A stretch of 22,720 nt of DNA from an uncultured Alistipes sp. (GCA_949840605.1 CATKXN010000031.1:1-22720); one strand, 5' to 3'. Shown: positions 7,374-15,789, numbered from the stretch's first letter. Made by a program: numbers and translations. Notes: a model not told the origin generated them from the letters alone.

Positions 7374-7838
7374 ATGAGCGAACAAAAGAAGATAAACATT
7401 CGGAACAAGCGAGCGACGTTCGACTATGAGATTCTGGAAGAGTACGTTGCGGGCGTCGTGCTGGTCGGAACGGAGATCAAGTCGATCCGCGCCGGCAAGG
7501 CGTCGATGGTCGATACGTTCTGCTATTTCGACAAGGGCGAACTGTGGGTGCGCGGCATCAACATCGCCGAATATGCCTGGGGAACCTGCAACAACCACGC
7601 TCCGCGCCGCGACCGCAAGCTGCTGCTCACGGCCCGCGAGCTGGAGAAGCTGCAGCGCGCCTCGCAGGACAGGGGCCTCACGATCGTGGGCCTGAGGATG
7701 TTCCTGAACGAGCGCGGGCTGGCCAAAGTCGTCGTGGGGCTGGCCCGGGGCCGCAAGTCCTACGACAAGCGCGAATACCTGAAGGAGAACGACGCGCGTC
7801 GCGAGATGGACAAAGCCTTGAAAACTTACAGGCGATGA
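7374..7838 (+). CDS. smpB: SsrA (tmRNA)-binding protein
   Basis: SmpB binds tmRNA and delivers it to stalled ribosomes for trans-translation, tagging the incomplete protein for degradation. The 154-residue length is standard. The beta-barrel OB-type core is recognisable in [36 protein letters not shown] and [12 protein letters not shown]. Further along are [11 protein letters not shown] and the lysine/arginine-rich tail [20 protein letters not shown], which inserts into the ribosomal A site. The tmRNA gene is not in the window. The start at ATG 7374 gives the normal N-terminus. The stop overlaps the next start by 4 nt (ATGA). The structured RNA at 7211-7333 lies just upstream and could affect its expression. 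Confidence 0.98.
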   Translation: MSEQKKINIRNKRATFDYEILEEYVAGVVLVGTEIKSIRAGKASMVDTFCYFDKGELWVRGINIAEYAWGTCNNHAPRRDRKLLLTARELEKLQRASQDRGLTIVGLRMFLNERGLAKVVVGLARGRKSYDKREYLKENDARREMDKALKTYRR

Positions 7839-8614
7839 TAAGGGCGATATTTCTGGACGTCGACGGGACGCTGATCAGCTTCAACACCCACGCGGTGCCG
7901 GTTTCGGCATCGGAGGCGTTGCGGGAGGCGCATGCGCGCGGCGTGCGGCTCTTCATCGCCACGGGCCGCGCGGCCGCCGATCTGGAGCTGCTGCGCGAAA
8001 TTCCCTACGACGGCGTGGTGGCGCTGAACGGCGCCGACTGCCTGATGTGCGACGGACGGGTCGTCGCCCGGCATCCCATTCCGCGGGCCGATTTCGAGCA
8101 GGCGCTCGCCTTGTCGGAGGAGCTGGATTTTCCGGTCGGACTGGAGCTGAACGACGGAGTATTCGTCAACCGCGTGACGCCCGAAGTGGTGCGTCTGGCG
8201 GAGATGGTGGCGCATCCGGTTCCCCGGGAAGTCGACCTGCGGACGCTTTTCGACCGGGGCGACTGCTGCCAGATGTGCTTTTACTTAGACCCCGGACTCG
8301 AAAAGCGGGTGATGGCCCGGCTGCCGTCGCTCGCGGCCTCGCGCTGGTGCCCGATTTTCGCGGACATCAACGTCCGGGGCATCGACAAGGCGACGGGGCT
8401 GGCCGAATTCGCGGCCCATTTCGGCTTCACGCACGACGAGACGATGGCTTTCGGCGACGGCGGCAACGACGCGGCGATGCTCCGGGCGGCGGGTGTCGGC
8501 GTGGCGATGGGCAACGCCTGCGACGAGGCGCTGAACGCCGCGGACTATGTGACGGCGTCGGTCGACGACGACGGCATCCGGAAGGCGCTGGAGCATTTTG
8601 GTGTGATCGATTAA
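7835..8614 (+). CDS. Cof-type HAD-superfamily phosphatase (type IIB)
   Basis: This 259-residue protein is a haloacid dehalogenase-family phosphohydrolase of the Cof/YidA type, which removes phosphate from sugar phosphates and similar small metabolites. Motif I is DVDGTL at residues 8-13, with Asp8 as nucleophile and Asp10 as general acid. Motif II is in IATGR (41-45). A type IIB cap domain follows. The motif III lysine lies in the GIDKATGL segment, and motif IV is GDGGND at 207-212. The start is set by the ATGA overlap with smpB at 7835; the frame is open further upstream, but that part is a shadow of smpB. The true substrate cannot be read from the sequence. Confidence 0.93.
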   Translation: MIRAIFLDVDGTLISFNTHAVPVSASEALREAHARGVRLFIATGRAAADLELLREIPYDGVVALNGADCLMCDGRVVARHPIPRADFEQALALSEELDFPVGLELNDGVFVNRVTPEVVRLAEMVAHPVPREVDLRTLFDRGDCCQMCFYLDPGLEKRVMARLPSLAASRWCPIFADINVRGIDKATGLAEFAAHFGFTHDETMAFGDGGNDAAMLRAAGVGVAMGNACDEALNAADYVTASVDDDGIRKALEHFGVID

Positions 8615-8625
8615 AAAGGTAAAAT

Positions 8626-9333
8626 ATGTCTTTGATACTTTGCATTGAAACCGGCACGGACATCTGTTCCGTGGGGATTGCCAAAGACGGCGAACTGCTG
8701 TCGCTGCGCGAGAGCGACGAGGGGCGCGACCACGCCCGCAAGGTCGGCGTGTTCGTCGACGAACTGCTGCGCGAGACGGGCGTCGTGCCCGACGACCTCG
8801 ACGCCGTGGCCGTGGGCAAGGGGCCCGGGTCGTACACGGGGCTGCGTATCGGCGTGTCGTTCGCCAAGGGGCTGTGCTACGGTTTGCAGAAGCCGCTGGT
8901 GGCCGTGGGGTCGCTGGACGCGCTGGTCGAGGTGGCCCGTGAGGACCACGAGGCGGGGATTCTCGCGGTCGACGGCTGGGACGGGGCTTATCTCTGCCCG
9001 ATGGTCGACGCCCGGCGCATGGAGGTCTATGCGCAGGTCTTCGACACCGAAGGACGCCCGCAGGGCGAGGTCTCGGCCGAGGTGGTCGGCGAAGGGAGTT
9101 TCGCGGCGTTCCGCAATCAGGGGCGTCCGCTGGTGATCTTCGGCAGCGGGGCCCGCAAGTGCGCCGGCGTTCTTTCCGACGCCGTGTGCGTCGAGGTGAC
9201 CCCTTCGGCCCGCGGATTGGCGCGCCTGGCCCAGCAGGCCCTCGACGAAGGACGCACGGAGGACATCGCCTATTTCGAGCCCTTCTATCTGAAGGATTTC
9301 GTCGTGACGACATCTCGCAAGAAGCTGTTCTGA
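8626..9333 (+). CDS. tsaB: tRNA threonylcarbamoyladenosine biosynthesis protein TsaB
   Basis: TsaB is the regulatory partner of TsaD in the complex that makes t6A at position 37 of ANN-decoding tRNAs. The 235-residue protein has the ASKHA fold start (ILCIETGTDICSVGIAKDG) and the hallmark GPGSYTGLRIG at residues 66-76, followed by GVSFAKGLCYG and VGSLDALV. As expected for TsaB, it is shorter than TsaD and lacks the metal-binding HxxxH motif. It starts 11 nt after the HAD gene stop and lies in the same apparent operon (smpB, HAD, tsaB, hypothetical). tsaC, tsaD and tsaE are not in the window. Confidence 0.96.
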   Translation: MSLILCIETGTDICSVGIAKDGELLSLRESDEGRDHARKVGVFVDELLRETGVVPDDLDAVAVGKGPGSYTGLRIGVSFAKGLCYGLQKPLVAVGSLDALVEVAREDHEAGILAVDGWDGAYLCPMVDARRMEVYAQVFDTEGRPQGEVSAEVVGEGSFAAFRNQGRPLVIFGSGARKCAGVLSDAVCVEVTPSARGLARLAQQALDEGRTEDIAYFEPFYLKDFVVTTSRKKLF

Positions 9334-9345
9334 GCGGTTGCCGGC

Positions 9346-9900
9346 ATGATGACCGAAGCGGACCTCGTGAAGCTCCTGTCGGAGCGGTTCTATGAAAATT
9401 TCGCCGGCGAGACGGCCCGGGCGGTGCTCGGGGCAGATGCCGTAGACCTGCTCTACGACGTCGTCGCGTCACGGCCCGGGGAGCTTCCGAAATCCGTCAG
9501 GCACAAGGTGTTGTTCCGCGGGGCCTATGTCCTCGAACGCATCTATTTCACTGTGCCCGAATGTTTCCTGCCCCGTGCGGAGGAGTTCTGCCGGCGGGAT
9601 TTCGCGGCGTGCGCCGACGCCAGTGCGCGTCGGCATTTCGGCAAGATCATGGCCGACTTGCTCGGACGTTACGAACCGGAGCCGGAGGCCCTGGAGCGGA
9701 TCGCCGAGGCGGCGGCCGAGTGGGCCGTCGATCCGGGGGCGAAAGTCGCGGTGAGGGTCTGGGCCGTCGAGGTGCTGTCCCGCTGCCGCGGCAGGGTCGG
9801 CTGGGTCGCCGAATCGTGGGACGACATCGTGGAGGCGGTGACGTCGGACCCGACGCCGGGTCTTGCGTGCCGGCTGCGCAAAAGCTGGAGACGAGTATGA
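9346..9900 (+). CDS. Hypothetical protein, possibly helical HEAT-like
   Basis: I do not recognise this 184-residue protein with certainty. It has no signal peptide or membrane segment and is rich in Ala, Arg, Glu and Val. It looks all-helical, with repeated amphipathic helices such as RHFGKIMADLLGRYE, LERIAEAAAEWAVD and VAVRVWAVEVLSRC, which resemble HEAT-repeat packing. The start is ATG 9346 or the adjacent ATG 9349. It begins 12 nt after tsaB and its TGA stop forms the left foot of the terminator at 9899-9938, so it is clearly the last gene of the smpB-tsaB operon. Codon use matches its neighbours, supporting a real gene. Confidence 0.75.
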   Translation: MMTEADLVKLLSERFYENFAGETARAVLGADAVDLLYDVVASRPGELPKSVRHKVLFRGAYVLERIYFTVPECFLPRAEEFCRRDFAACADASARRHFGKIMADLLGRYEPEPEALERIAEAAAEWAVDPGAKVAVRVWAVEVLSRCRGRVGWVAESWDDIVEAVTSDPTPGLACRLRKSWRRV

Positions 9901-9938
9901 CGAAAAACCCCGCAACGCAGGTTGCGGGGTTTTTCGTC
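9899..9938. terminator. Perfect bidirectional intrinsic terminator
   Basis: A perfect 18-bp stem pairs 9899-9916 with 9921-9938 around the tetraloop GCAG. The core is AACCCCGCAAC/GTTGCGGGGTT, with A-runs on the left and T-runs on the right, so it can stop transcription on both strands. It lies between the convergent hypothetical gene (plus) and rmuC (minus) and serves both. Confidence 0.92.
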
Positions 9939-9944
9939 GCCGTC

Positions 9945-11372
9945 TTATTCCGAATTGCCGGGCAGGGCCGCCGGTTCTTCCGGAAGGTCGTCTGCGGTGT
10001 CGTCGCCGGCGATCTCGAGCGTGCGCGCCGCATGCCGGCGTTTGGTCTGCAGGCGGGCTGTTCGGCGCAGGCGTTCGCCGACGCGGATGATGTTGTCGTT
10101 GCCCGTGCAGAGCCGCTTGTGGGCGTCCTCATAGGCGTCGCGAGCCTTGTCGAGCGCCGTGCCGACCCCTTCGAGCGACCCCGTGAAGGCTACCAGCTGT
10201 TCGTAGAGTTTCAGTCCGCAGGCGGCGATCTCCTTGGTGTTTTTGTCCTGGTCGTTGTATTTCCAAAGGTCGGCGACGAGTTTCAGCAGGGCGAAAAGGT
10301 TCGTCGGCGAGGAGACGATCACCTTCTTGTCGTAGGCGTCGGACCAGATGGCCGGGTCGTTCTGCAGCGCCGCGAGGAACGCCGGTTCGTTGGGGACGAA
10401 CATGATGACGAAGTCGGGGGAGTTCAGCCGCCGCTGGTACTCCTTGCGGCCCAGTTCGGTGACGTGCTGGCGGACCGACGCCACGTGCGCCGCGAGGTGC
10501 CGCCGCCGTTCCTCCTCGCTGTCGGCCGAGGTGTAGCCCACGAACGCCGTGAGCGAAACCTTCGAGTCGATGACGATGTCTTTTTTCTCGGGCAGGTGCA
10601 GGACCACGTCGGGACGCAGGTTGCGCCCCTCCTCGTCCTTGATGTTGTACTGCGTCTCGTAGTGGATGCCTTTCGAGAGCGCCGAATTGTCGAGGATCGT
10701 CTCCAGCAGCATTTCGCCCCAGTCGCCCTGCACCTTCGAGTTGCCTTTCAGGGCGTCGGTCAGGTTGCGGGCCTCGGCCGAGATGTTCCGGTTGAGCTCC
10801 ATGAGACGGGTGAGTTCGGCTTTCAGTTCGCCGCGCTGCGAGGTCTGCGTGGTGTAGATCTCCTCGACCCGTTTGCGGAAATCGACGATGTTGTCCTTGA
10901 AAGGTTTCAGCAGGATGTCGATCGACTCCTTGCTGGTCTGCTTGAAGTGTTGGGACTGCTCGCCCAGAATCTCCGTCGCCAGGTTCCGGAACTGCGCCCG
11001 GAAACGCTCTTCGGTCTTTTCGCGCTCCGCACGCTCCGCTTCGCGCTCCTCGGCGTTCCGCTGCCGCAGGGCGGCGATTTCGGCCTCGGACGCGGCGCGC
11101 AGCGCCGCCAGCTCGGTCTCGGTGCGCGAGTGCTGTTCGCTGAGCGACCGCACCTGCTCCTCGCTCCGCAGGCGGAACTCCTTTTCGGCTGCGGCGGACT
11201 GCTCGGAGGCGGCCAGCCGGGCTTCGGCGGCCGAAAGGCGGGTCGCGGCGTCGCGTTCGCGCGCTTCGGCGTCGGCGAGCCGGCGCGACTCCCGGCGCCA
11301 CAGGAGCAGGACGAAGACGAGGACGGCGGTCAGACAGCAGGTCGTCAGCAGGAAAAGCAGGGAAAGGGTCAT
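9945..11372 (-). CDS. rmuC: DNA recombination protein RmuC
   Basis: RmuC-family proteins are membrane-anchored proteins with a nuclease-like fold that limit DNA inversions between short inverted repeats. The 475-residue product begins with one N-terminal membrane segment (LLFLLTTCCLTAVLVFVLLL, residues about 4-23). A long Ala/Glu/Arg-rich coiled coil follows to about residue 150. The conserved RmuC domain comes next, with KGNSKVQGDWGEMLLETIL, GRNLRPDVVLHLPEKKDIVIDSK-type sequence and later VSSPTNLFALLKLVADLW. Together these firmly identify the family. The start has a TATTTTTG promoter element 23 nt upstream. It is convergent with the tsaB operon and divergent from the DUF4836 gene. It looks monocistronic. 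Confidence 0.95.
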   Translation of the reverse strand: MTLSLLFLLTTCCLTAVLVFVLLLWRRESRRLADAEARERDAATRLSAAEARLAASEQSAAAEKEFRLRSEEQVRSLSEQHSRTETELAALRAASEAEIAALRQRNAEEREAERAEREKTEERFRAQFRNLATEILGEQSQHFKQTSKESIDILLKPFKDNIVDFRKRVEEIYTTQTSQRGELKAELTRLMELNRNISAEARNLTDALKGNSKVQGDWGEMLLETILDNSALSKGIHYETQYNIKDEEGRNLRPDVVLHLPEKKDIVIDSKVSLTAFVGYTSADSEEERRRHLAAHVASVRQHVTELGRKEYQRRLNSPDFVIMFVPNEPAFLAALQNDPAIWSDAYDKKVIVSSPTNLFALLKLVADLWKYNDQDKNTKEIAACGLKLYEQLVAFTGSLEGVGTALDKARDAYEDAHKRLCTGNDNIIRVGERLRRTARLQTKRRHAARTLEIAGDDTADDLPEEPAALPGNSE

Positions 11373-11395
11373 GGCTGTTCGGTCGTGTTTACGTG

Positions 11396-11403
11396 CAAAA
11401 ATA
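11396..11403 (-). promoter_or_regulatory. -7 promoter element of rmuC
   Basis: On the minus strand this reads TATTTTTG, matching TAnnTTTG, 23 nt before the rmuC ATG. A transcription start near 11390 would give a leader of about 17 nt. No clear -33 box was found. Confidence 0.5.
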
Positions 11404-11486
11404 GCAATTTATTCCCGGAATCGGAATTTTCGGGGCTCCGTGTGATTTTTATTTGCCCGCGGAGGCGCATCGTCTCCCGAATTTTA

Positions 11487-11494
11487 TAACTTTG
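11487..11494 (+). promoter_or_regulatory. -7 promoter element of the DUF4836 lipoprotein gene
   Basis: TAACTTTG matches TAnnTTTG and lies 36 nt before the ATG at 11531. The leader would be about 30 nt and AT-rich. A TTTG at 11452-11455 is too far upstream to be a normal -33 box. Confidence 0.5.
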
Positions 11495-11530
11495 TCGTTG
11501 AATAGAATATACCCTTAATCATTCCGTTTT

Positions 11531-13105
11531 ATGAAAAACTTATTACCCATCGTAAGACTGGCCTGCCTGACGGCGGTGGCTGCGCTGGCCGCGTCCTGCG
11601 GCGGCGGTGCCGATTACCGGAGCATACTGCCGGCCGATTCGTTCATGACCGCGTCGGTCGACGCCGCGTCGCTCATGGAGAAGAGCGGGGCGTGCGACGC
11701 CTCCTGCAACCCGCTTCTCGACCGTCTGAAAGCCGAGCTGGGCAAGGCGGAGGACCTTTCCGCCGAGGAGAAGGAGTACCTGCTTTCGCTGCTGGAGAAC
11801 CCGGCCGAATCGGGCCTCGACCTGAAAAAGGAGCTCTTTATGTTCATGTCGATGGGCGGTGCCGACATCAACGATCCCGAGGTCGGCGGCGGTCTGCTGT
11901 TCCCGGTCGCCGACAAGTCCAAGCTGGACGCCCTGATCGCGCGCATCAACGAGAAGAGCGGTACCGAAACGGTGACCGAGAAGGGCGTTTCGGTGGTGAA
12001 GATCGGCGAGGAGGCGGCTGCGGCCGGCGTCCTGGCCTATAACGACATCGCCTGCCTGCTCTATTTCGAGACCGCTCCCTGCGGCGTCGCCGAGGAGAAG
12101 GTCCGGGAGCTTTTCGCCCAGAAGCAGGGCGAGAGCCTGATGGGCGACAAGGCCGTTGCGGCGCGGCTGTCCGCCCGCAACGACGTGAACATGGTCATGT
12201 CGTATGCCAACCTGCCGACCCTGACGAACAATCCGATGCTGGGTGCGATGCCCATGATGGACGCGCTGAAAGGGGCCGTGATGATGGGTTCCGCCAATTT
12301 CGAGAAGGGCCGCATCGTCAGCGACGCCGCGGTCAGTTACAAGGATAAGGCGAGCGCGAAAAAGGCGATGGAGTTTTACGCCTATGTGAAGCCCCAGACC
12401 GGCGACCTGCTGCGCTACGTGCCCGCCAACAGCATCGGCGCGGTCTCTTACGGATTGGACGGCGAAAAACTCTATGCGATGCTGGCCGCCATGCCCGGTT
12501 ACGGCATGATGCTGGGCAATCCGATGGTCAAGCAGGTGCTGGACGCCTTCGACGGCGACTGCGTGATCGCCTTCTCGGGAATGACTCCGGACGGACGTTA
12601 TCCGATCGCGTCGCTGCTGGCTCAGGTCGATGATCCCGCCGTGTTGCAGACGATCGTCAAGAACCTGGCGGGCATGCCCGTTCAGCAGACCGCCGAGGGA
12701 GAGTATGCGTTCACCTCGGGCGATATTTCAGTGCTGTTCGGCGTGAAGGACAAGGTGCTCTACTGCACGACCGACGCGGCCGTGAAGTCGGCGCTCGACG
12801 GCGCGAAAATCGAGTCGCTGACGTCGCTCGACGGCATCGTGAAGGGTAAGTCCGGCACGTTCTGGCTAGACTTCAAGGGGCTGAACGCCCTGGTGGCCCG
12901 GATGGCCGGAGGGGCCGGGAGACCGCAGGTGGATGCTGCGCTCGCGGTCCTCGGCATGTTCGACGACGTGGAGGCCTGCGGCACGACAGAGGGCGGAGAA
13001 TTCGTCGTCAACATGGCCGACAAGGAGCAGAACGCCTTCAAGACCATCTGCGACACGACCGGCGCACTGATCCGTCAGTATATGCCCGAGACGGACGAAA
13101 TATAA
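11531..13105 (+). CDS. DUF4836-like lipoprotein
   Basis: This 524-residue protein has a lipoprotein signal peptide with the lipobox LAASC; Cys23 would be acylated by Lgt, placing the protein on the periplasmic side or outer membrane. The mature part resembles the Bacteroidota DUF4836 family: a start with YRSILPADSFMTASVDAASLMEKSG, a middle with repeated alpha/beta segments, and a second half with LLRYVPANSIGAVSYGLDGEKLYAML and CVIAFSGMTPDGRYPIAS. The function of the family is unknown. It is flanked by its own promoter element (11487) and a strong terminator (13128-13158), so it is probably monocistronic. The lipoprotein call is firm and the family call is good. Confidence 0.85.
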   Translation: MKNLLPIVRLACLTAVAALAASCGGGADYRSILPADSFMTASVDAASLMEKSGACDASCNPLLDRLKAELGKAEDLSAEEKEYLLSLLENPAESGLDLKKELFMFMSMGGADINDPEVGGGLLFPVADKSKLDALIARINEKSGTETVTEKGVSVVKIGEEAAAAGVLAYNDIACLLYFETAPCGVAEEKVRELFAQKQGESLMGDKAVAARLSARNDVNMVMSYANLPTLTNNPMLGAMPMMDALKGAVMMGSANFEKGRIVSDAAVSYKDKASAKKAMEFYAYVKPQTGDLLRYVPANSIGAVSYGLDGEKLYAMLAAMPGYGMMLGNPMVKQVLDAFDGDCVIAFSGMTPDGRYPIASLLAQVDDPAVLQTIVKNLAGMPVQQTAEGEYAFTSGDISVLFGVKDKVLYCTTDAAVKSALDGAKIESLTSLDGIVKGKSGTFWLDFKGLNALVARMAGGAGRPQVDAALAVLGMFDDVEACGTTEGGEFVVNMADKEQNAFKTICDTTGALIRQYMPETDEI

Positions 13106-13127
13106 CGGCGGTGGCGACACCGAGCAG

Positions 13128-13158
13128 CGGCCGTCCGGATTCGAACGGCCGTTTTTTT
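13128..13158 (+). terminator. Intrinsic terminator after the DUF4836 gene
   Basis: CGGCCGT (13128-13134) pairs with ACGGCCG (13145-13151), with two extra inner pairs around the loop, followed directly by seven T residues. It begins 23 nt after the lipoprotein stop. It ends only 14 nt before the next start codon. Confidence 0.9.
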
Positions 13159-13172
13159 GAAACAATCGGTCT

Positions 13173-13820
13173 ATGGAGACGATAACTTTACGGCATGTGG
13201 TGCCCGATGCGTTTGCGGACGATCCGGGGGACCGTGTGTCGGACGTGTGGGGGCGCGACGTGACGTTCCGCAAAGGGGAGTATTATCTGGTCGAAGCCGC
13301 TTCGGGAAGCGGTAAATCCTCGCTGTGCAGTTTCCTGTACGGGTGGCGGAGCGATTATGCGGGCCGTATCCTGTTCGGCGGCGAGGATTGCCGCACCTTC
13401 TCCGCGGCCCGCTGGGGCGACGTGCGGCGGAGGTCGCTGAGCCTGCTCTTCCAGGACCTGCGGCTGTTCGGGGAGCTGACCGTGGCGGAGAACCTCGCCC
13501 TGACGAACGAACTGACCTCGTTCAAGACGCCCGGGCAGATCGAACGCCTGCTGGAAGCAGCCGGGATCGCCGGCAAGCGGGACACCCCGGCCGGAAAACT
13601 CTCGTTCGGGCAGCAGCAGCGCGTCGCCTTCGTGCGCTGTCTGTGCCAGCCGTTCGATTTCATTCTCCTGGACGAACCCGTGAGCCACCTCGACGCCGCG
13701 AACGGCGGGATACTCGCCGGACTGCTCCTGGAGGAGGCCCGGGCGCAGGGCGCGGGCGTCGTCGTCACCTCGGTCGGCAGCCGGCTCGAACTGCCGTACC
13801 ACAAAATCCTGACGCTATGA
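13173..13820 (+). CDS. ABC transporter ATP-binding protein (FtsE/LolD type, divergent)
   Basis: This is a 215-residue nucleotide-binding subunit paired with the permease that follows. Visible motifs are the P-loop (EAASGSGKSSL), a Q-loop (LLFQDLRLFGELTVAENL), the signature LSFGQQQR in place of the usual LSGGQQQR, and Walker B with the catalytic Glu (FILLDEPVSHLD). The H-loop is unusual: the usual VVVTHD is VVVTSVGSRLEL here, so the switch histidine is replaced by serine. The size and the FtsX-like partner fit the FtsE/LolD/MacB group, which works on lipoproteins, cell-wall hydrolase control or efflux. The stop overlaps the permease start by 4 nt. No promoter is apparent in the 14 nt after the preceding terminator. 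Confidence 0.9.
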   Translation: METITLRHVVPDAFADDPGDRVSDVWGRDVTFRKGEYYLVEAASGSGKSSLCSFLYGWRSDYAGRILFGGEDCRTFSAARWGDVRRRSLSLLFQDLRLFGELTVAENLALTNELTSFKTPGQIERLLEAAGIAGKRDTPAGKLSFGQQQRVAFVRCLCQPFDFILLDEPVSHLDAANGGILAGLLLEEARAQGAGVVVTSVGSRLELPYHKILTL

Positions 13821-15016
13821 GACTGCTCTGGAAACTGCTCCGCTGTCATCTGAGCACGGCCCAGCTGGCCGGCTTCACTTTCGCCGGCGTGGTGGGAATG
13901 ACCGTCGTGCTGGCGGCTTTGCAGGCTTACCGCGACGTCCGGCCGATTGTGGACCGTCCCGATTCGTTTCTGCGCGGCGATTACCTCGTGCTGTCGAAGC
14001 GCGTCAGCGCGCTCAATGCCATCGGGCTGGGCAGCAGCGATTTCACCTCCGAAGAACTGGAGGAGCTCCGTTCCCAGCCGTTCGTGCGGGAGGTCGGGGC
14101 GCTGACCCCGGCCGATTACCGGATCACGGGGTCGGTCGGCGTGGGCGGCGTCAACCTCTCGACCTACCTCTTCTTCGAATCGGTTCCCGACCGGTTTCTT
14201 GATGTCAGGGCCGCCGAATGGAATTACGAGCCCGGCAGCCGCGACATTCCCATCATCATTCCGCGCAACTACGTGAATCTCTATAACTACGGGTTCGCCC
14301 CCTCGCAGGGGCTGCCGCAGCTTTCGGAAAGCATCTTCCGTCGGGTGAGCCTCGGCATCGACATCGCCGGAAACGGCCTCACGGAGCAGTTCCGGGGGCG
14401 TATCGTCGGGTTGTCGAACCGCCTGAACACGATCCTCGTGCCCGATGCGTTCATCCGCTGGTCGAACGAGCGGTTCGGGACGCGGACGGGTGAAAAGCGT
14501 CCGGCACGGGTCATCGTCGAGACCGCCCGCCCGGTCGATGCCGCTGTATCGGAATACCTCGCCCGCAAGGGCTACGAGGCCGAGGGCGACCGCCGCGACG
14601 ACGGCAAGGCCGCCCGTTTCCTGCGGCTGGCCGCGGGAGGCGTGGCCGGGGTGGGGATGGCGTTCAGCGCGATGTCGTTCTATATCCTGATGCTGAGCGT
14701 CTTCCTGCTGTTGCAGAAGAACGGCGACAAGCTCGAAACCCTGCTCCTGCTGGGGTATGCCCCGGAGCGCGCGGCGCGGCCGTACCGGCTGCTGACCCTC
14801 GGGCTGAACTGTGCGGTCCTGGCGGCCGCCGTGCTGGCGGTATGGCTGCTCCGCCTCGCTTATCTGCCTTCGCTGGCGGCGTTGCAGGAGGGGTATCGTC
14901 CGGCGGGCATGGGGATCACGCTGTTGTGCGGCATCGTACTTGCTCTGCTGCTTTCGCTGCTCAACGGCCTGGCGATCCGCCGCAAGATCGGCGGTCTGGG
15001 CCGCGGAAGCCGCTGA
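13817..15016 (+). CDS. FtsX/LolE/MacB-type ABC transporter permease
   Basis: The start is set by the ATGA overlap with the ATPase gene, giving 399 residues; the longer upstream open frame is only a shadow of the ATPase gene. The topology is typical of the type VII ABC (MacB-like) fold. There is one N-terminal membrane segment (residues about 18-36), a periplasmic domain of about 230 residues, then three C-terminal membrane segments near 275-300, 330-350 and 365-385. The motif before the last pair, LETLLLLGYAPERAARPYRLL, matches the coupling region of FtsX-like permeases. Such pairs act as mechanotransmitters rather than classical importers. The cargo is unknown. The family call is strong. Confidence 0.9.
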   Translation: MRLLWKLLRCHLSTAQLAGFTFAGVVGMTVVLAALQAYRDVRPIVDRPDSFLRGDYLVLSKRVSALNAIGLGSSDFTSEELEELRSQPFVREVGALTPADYRITGSVGVGGVNLSTYLFFESVPDRFLDVRAAEWNYEPGSRDIPIIIPRNYVNLYNYGFAPSQGLPQLSESIFRRVSLGIDIAGNGLTEQFRGRIVGLSNRLNTILVPDAFIRWSNERFGTRTGEKRPARVIVETARPVDAAVSEYLARKGYEAEGDRRDDGKAARFLRLAAGGVAGVGMAFSAMSFYILMLSVFLLLQKNGDKLETLLLLGYAPERAARPYRLLTLGLNCAVLAAAVLAVWLLRLAYLPSLAALQEGYRPAGMGITLLCGIVLALLLSLLNGLAIRRKIGGLGRGSR

Positions 15017-15107
15017 CGTGACGCCGGGCGGACGTCTGCGCAGGACGTGCGGGCCCCGAAACCTGCCGAAAGCCGGTCCGGGTGTGTGAAAATCCGCGGA
15101 AAATGGC

Positions 15108-15115
15108 TATCTTTG
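15108..15115 (+). promoter_or_regulatory. -7 promoter element of rpe
   Basis: TATCTTTG matches the Bacteroidota -7 consensus exactly, 23 nt before the rpe ATG at 15139. A leader of about 18 nt is expected. This supports 15139 rather than the in-frame ATGs at 15082 and 15103 as the true start. Confidence 0.6.
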
Positions 15116-15138
15116 TAATTGGAAATAAGAACTGCACC

Positions 15139-15789
15139 ATGAACAGAACAATAGCTCCTTCGATGCTCTCGGCCGATTTCGGACACCTGGAGCGCGATAC
15201 CCGGATGGTCGACGCCAGTGCGGCCGAATGGGTTCATATAGACGTGATGGACGGCGTTTTCGTCCCCAATATTTCATTCGGGTTTCCGGTGCTGAAAGCC
15301 ATCCGCAAGGCGACGGCGAAATTCCTCGACGTGCATCTGATGATCGTCAATCCGGAAAAATACGTGAAGCGTTTCGCAGAAGCGGGCGCCGATCTGGTGA
15401 CTTTTCATTACGAAGCGTCGGACGACCCCGCGGCCTGCATCGGACTGATCCGCGAAGCCGGGGTCAAAGCCGGCATTTCGATCAAGCCGGCGACCCCGGT
15501 CGAGGCGTTGCGCGGCGTGCTGCCGCTGGTGGACCTGGTGCTGGTGATGAGCGTCGAACCCGGATTCGGAGGGCAGTCGTTCATCCCCGGGTCGCTGGAG
15601 AAGATCGCGCAGCTGCGCGCCATGGCGCGGGAGATGGGGCTCGAAACGATCATCGAGGTCGACGGCGGCCTCTCGTCGCACAATGCCGGTGAGGTTTACG
15701 GGGCGGGCGCCGACGTGCTCGTGGCCGGCAATGCCGTCTTCGGCGCCGCGGACCCGCAGGCCGAGATCGTGAAGATGCTCAACGCCTGA
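15139..15789 (+). CDS. rpe: Ribulose-phosphate 3-epimerase
   Basis: Rpe interconverts ribulose 5-phosphate and xylulose 5-phosphate in the pentose phosphate pathway. The 216-residue product has the full TIM-barrel family pattern: APSMLSADF at the start, VHIDVMDGVFVPN with metal ligands His33 and Asp35, DVHLMI with His66, the MSVEPGFGGQSF loop, and EVDGGL with catalytic Asp175. A phosphate-binding segment, DVLVAGNAVFG, is near the end. The start at 15139 is chosen from the conserved N-terminus and the promoter just upstream. The last 11 nt overlap the 3' end of the convergent HD gene. Confidence 0.98.
   Translation: MNRTIAPSMLSADFGHLERDTRMVDASAAEWVHIDVMDGVFVPNISFGFPVLKAIRKATAKFLDVHLMIVNPEKYVKRFAEAGADLVTFHYEASDDPAACIGLIREAGVKAGISIKPATPVEALRGVLPLVDLVLVMSVEPGFGGQSFIPGSLEKIAQLRAMAREMGLETIIEVDGGLSSHNAGEVYGAGADVLVAGNAVFGAADPQAEIVKMLNA

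Noticed and set aside
8617..8645. Possible promoter at the tsaB start (sequence around ATGTCTTTG and ATACTTTG)
   Set aside because: Neither has the TA at the right distance for TAnnTTTG, and both overlap or follow the tsaB start codon inside an operon.
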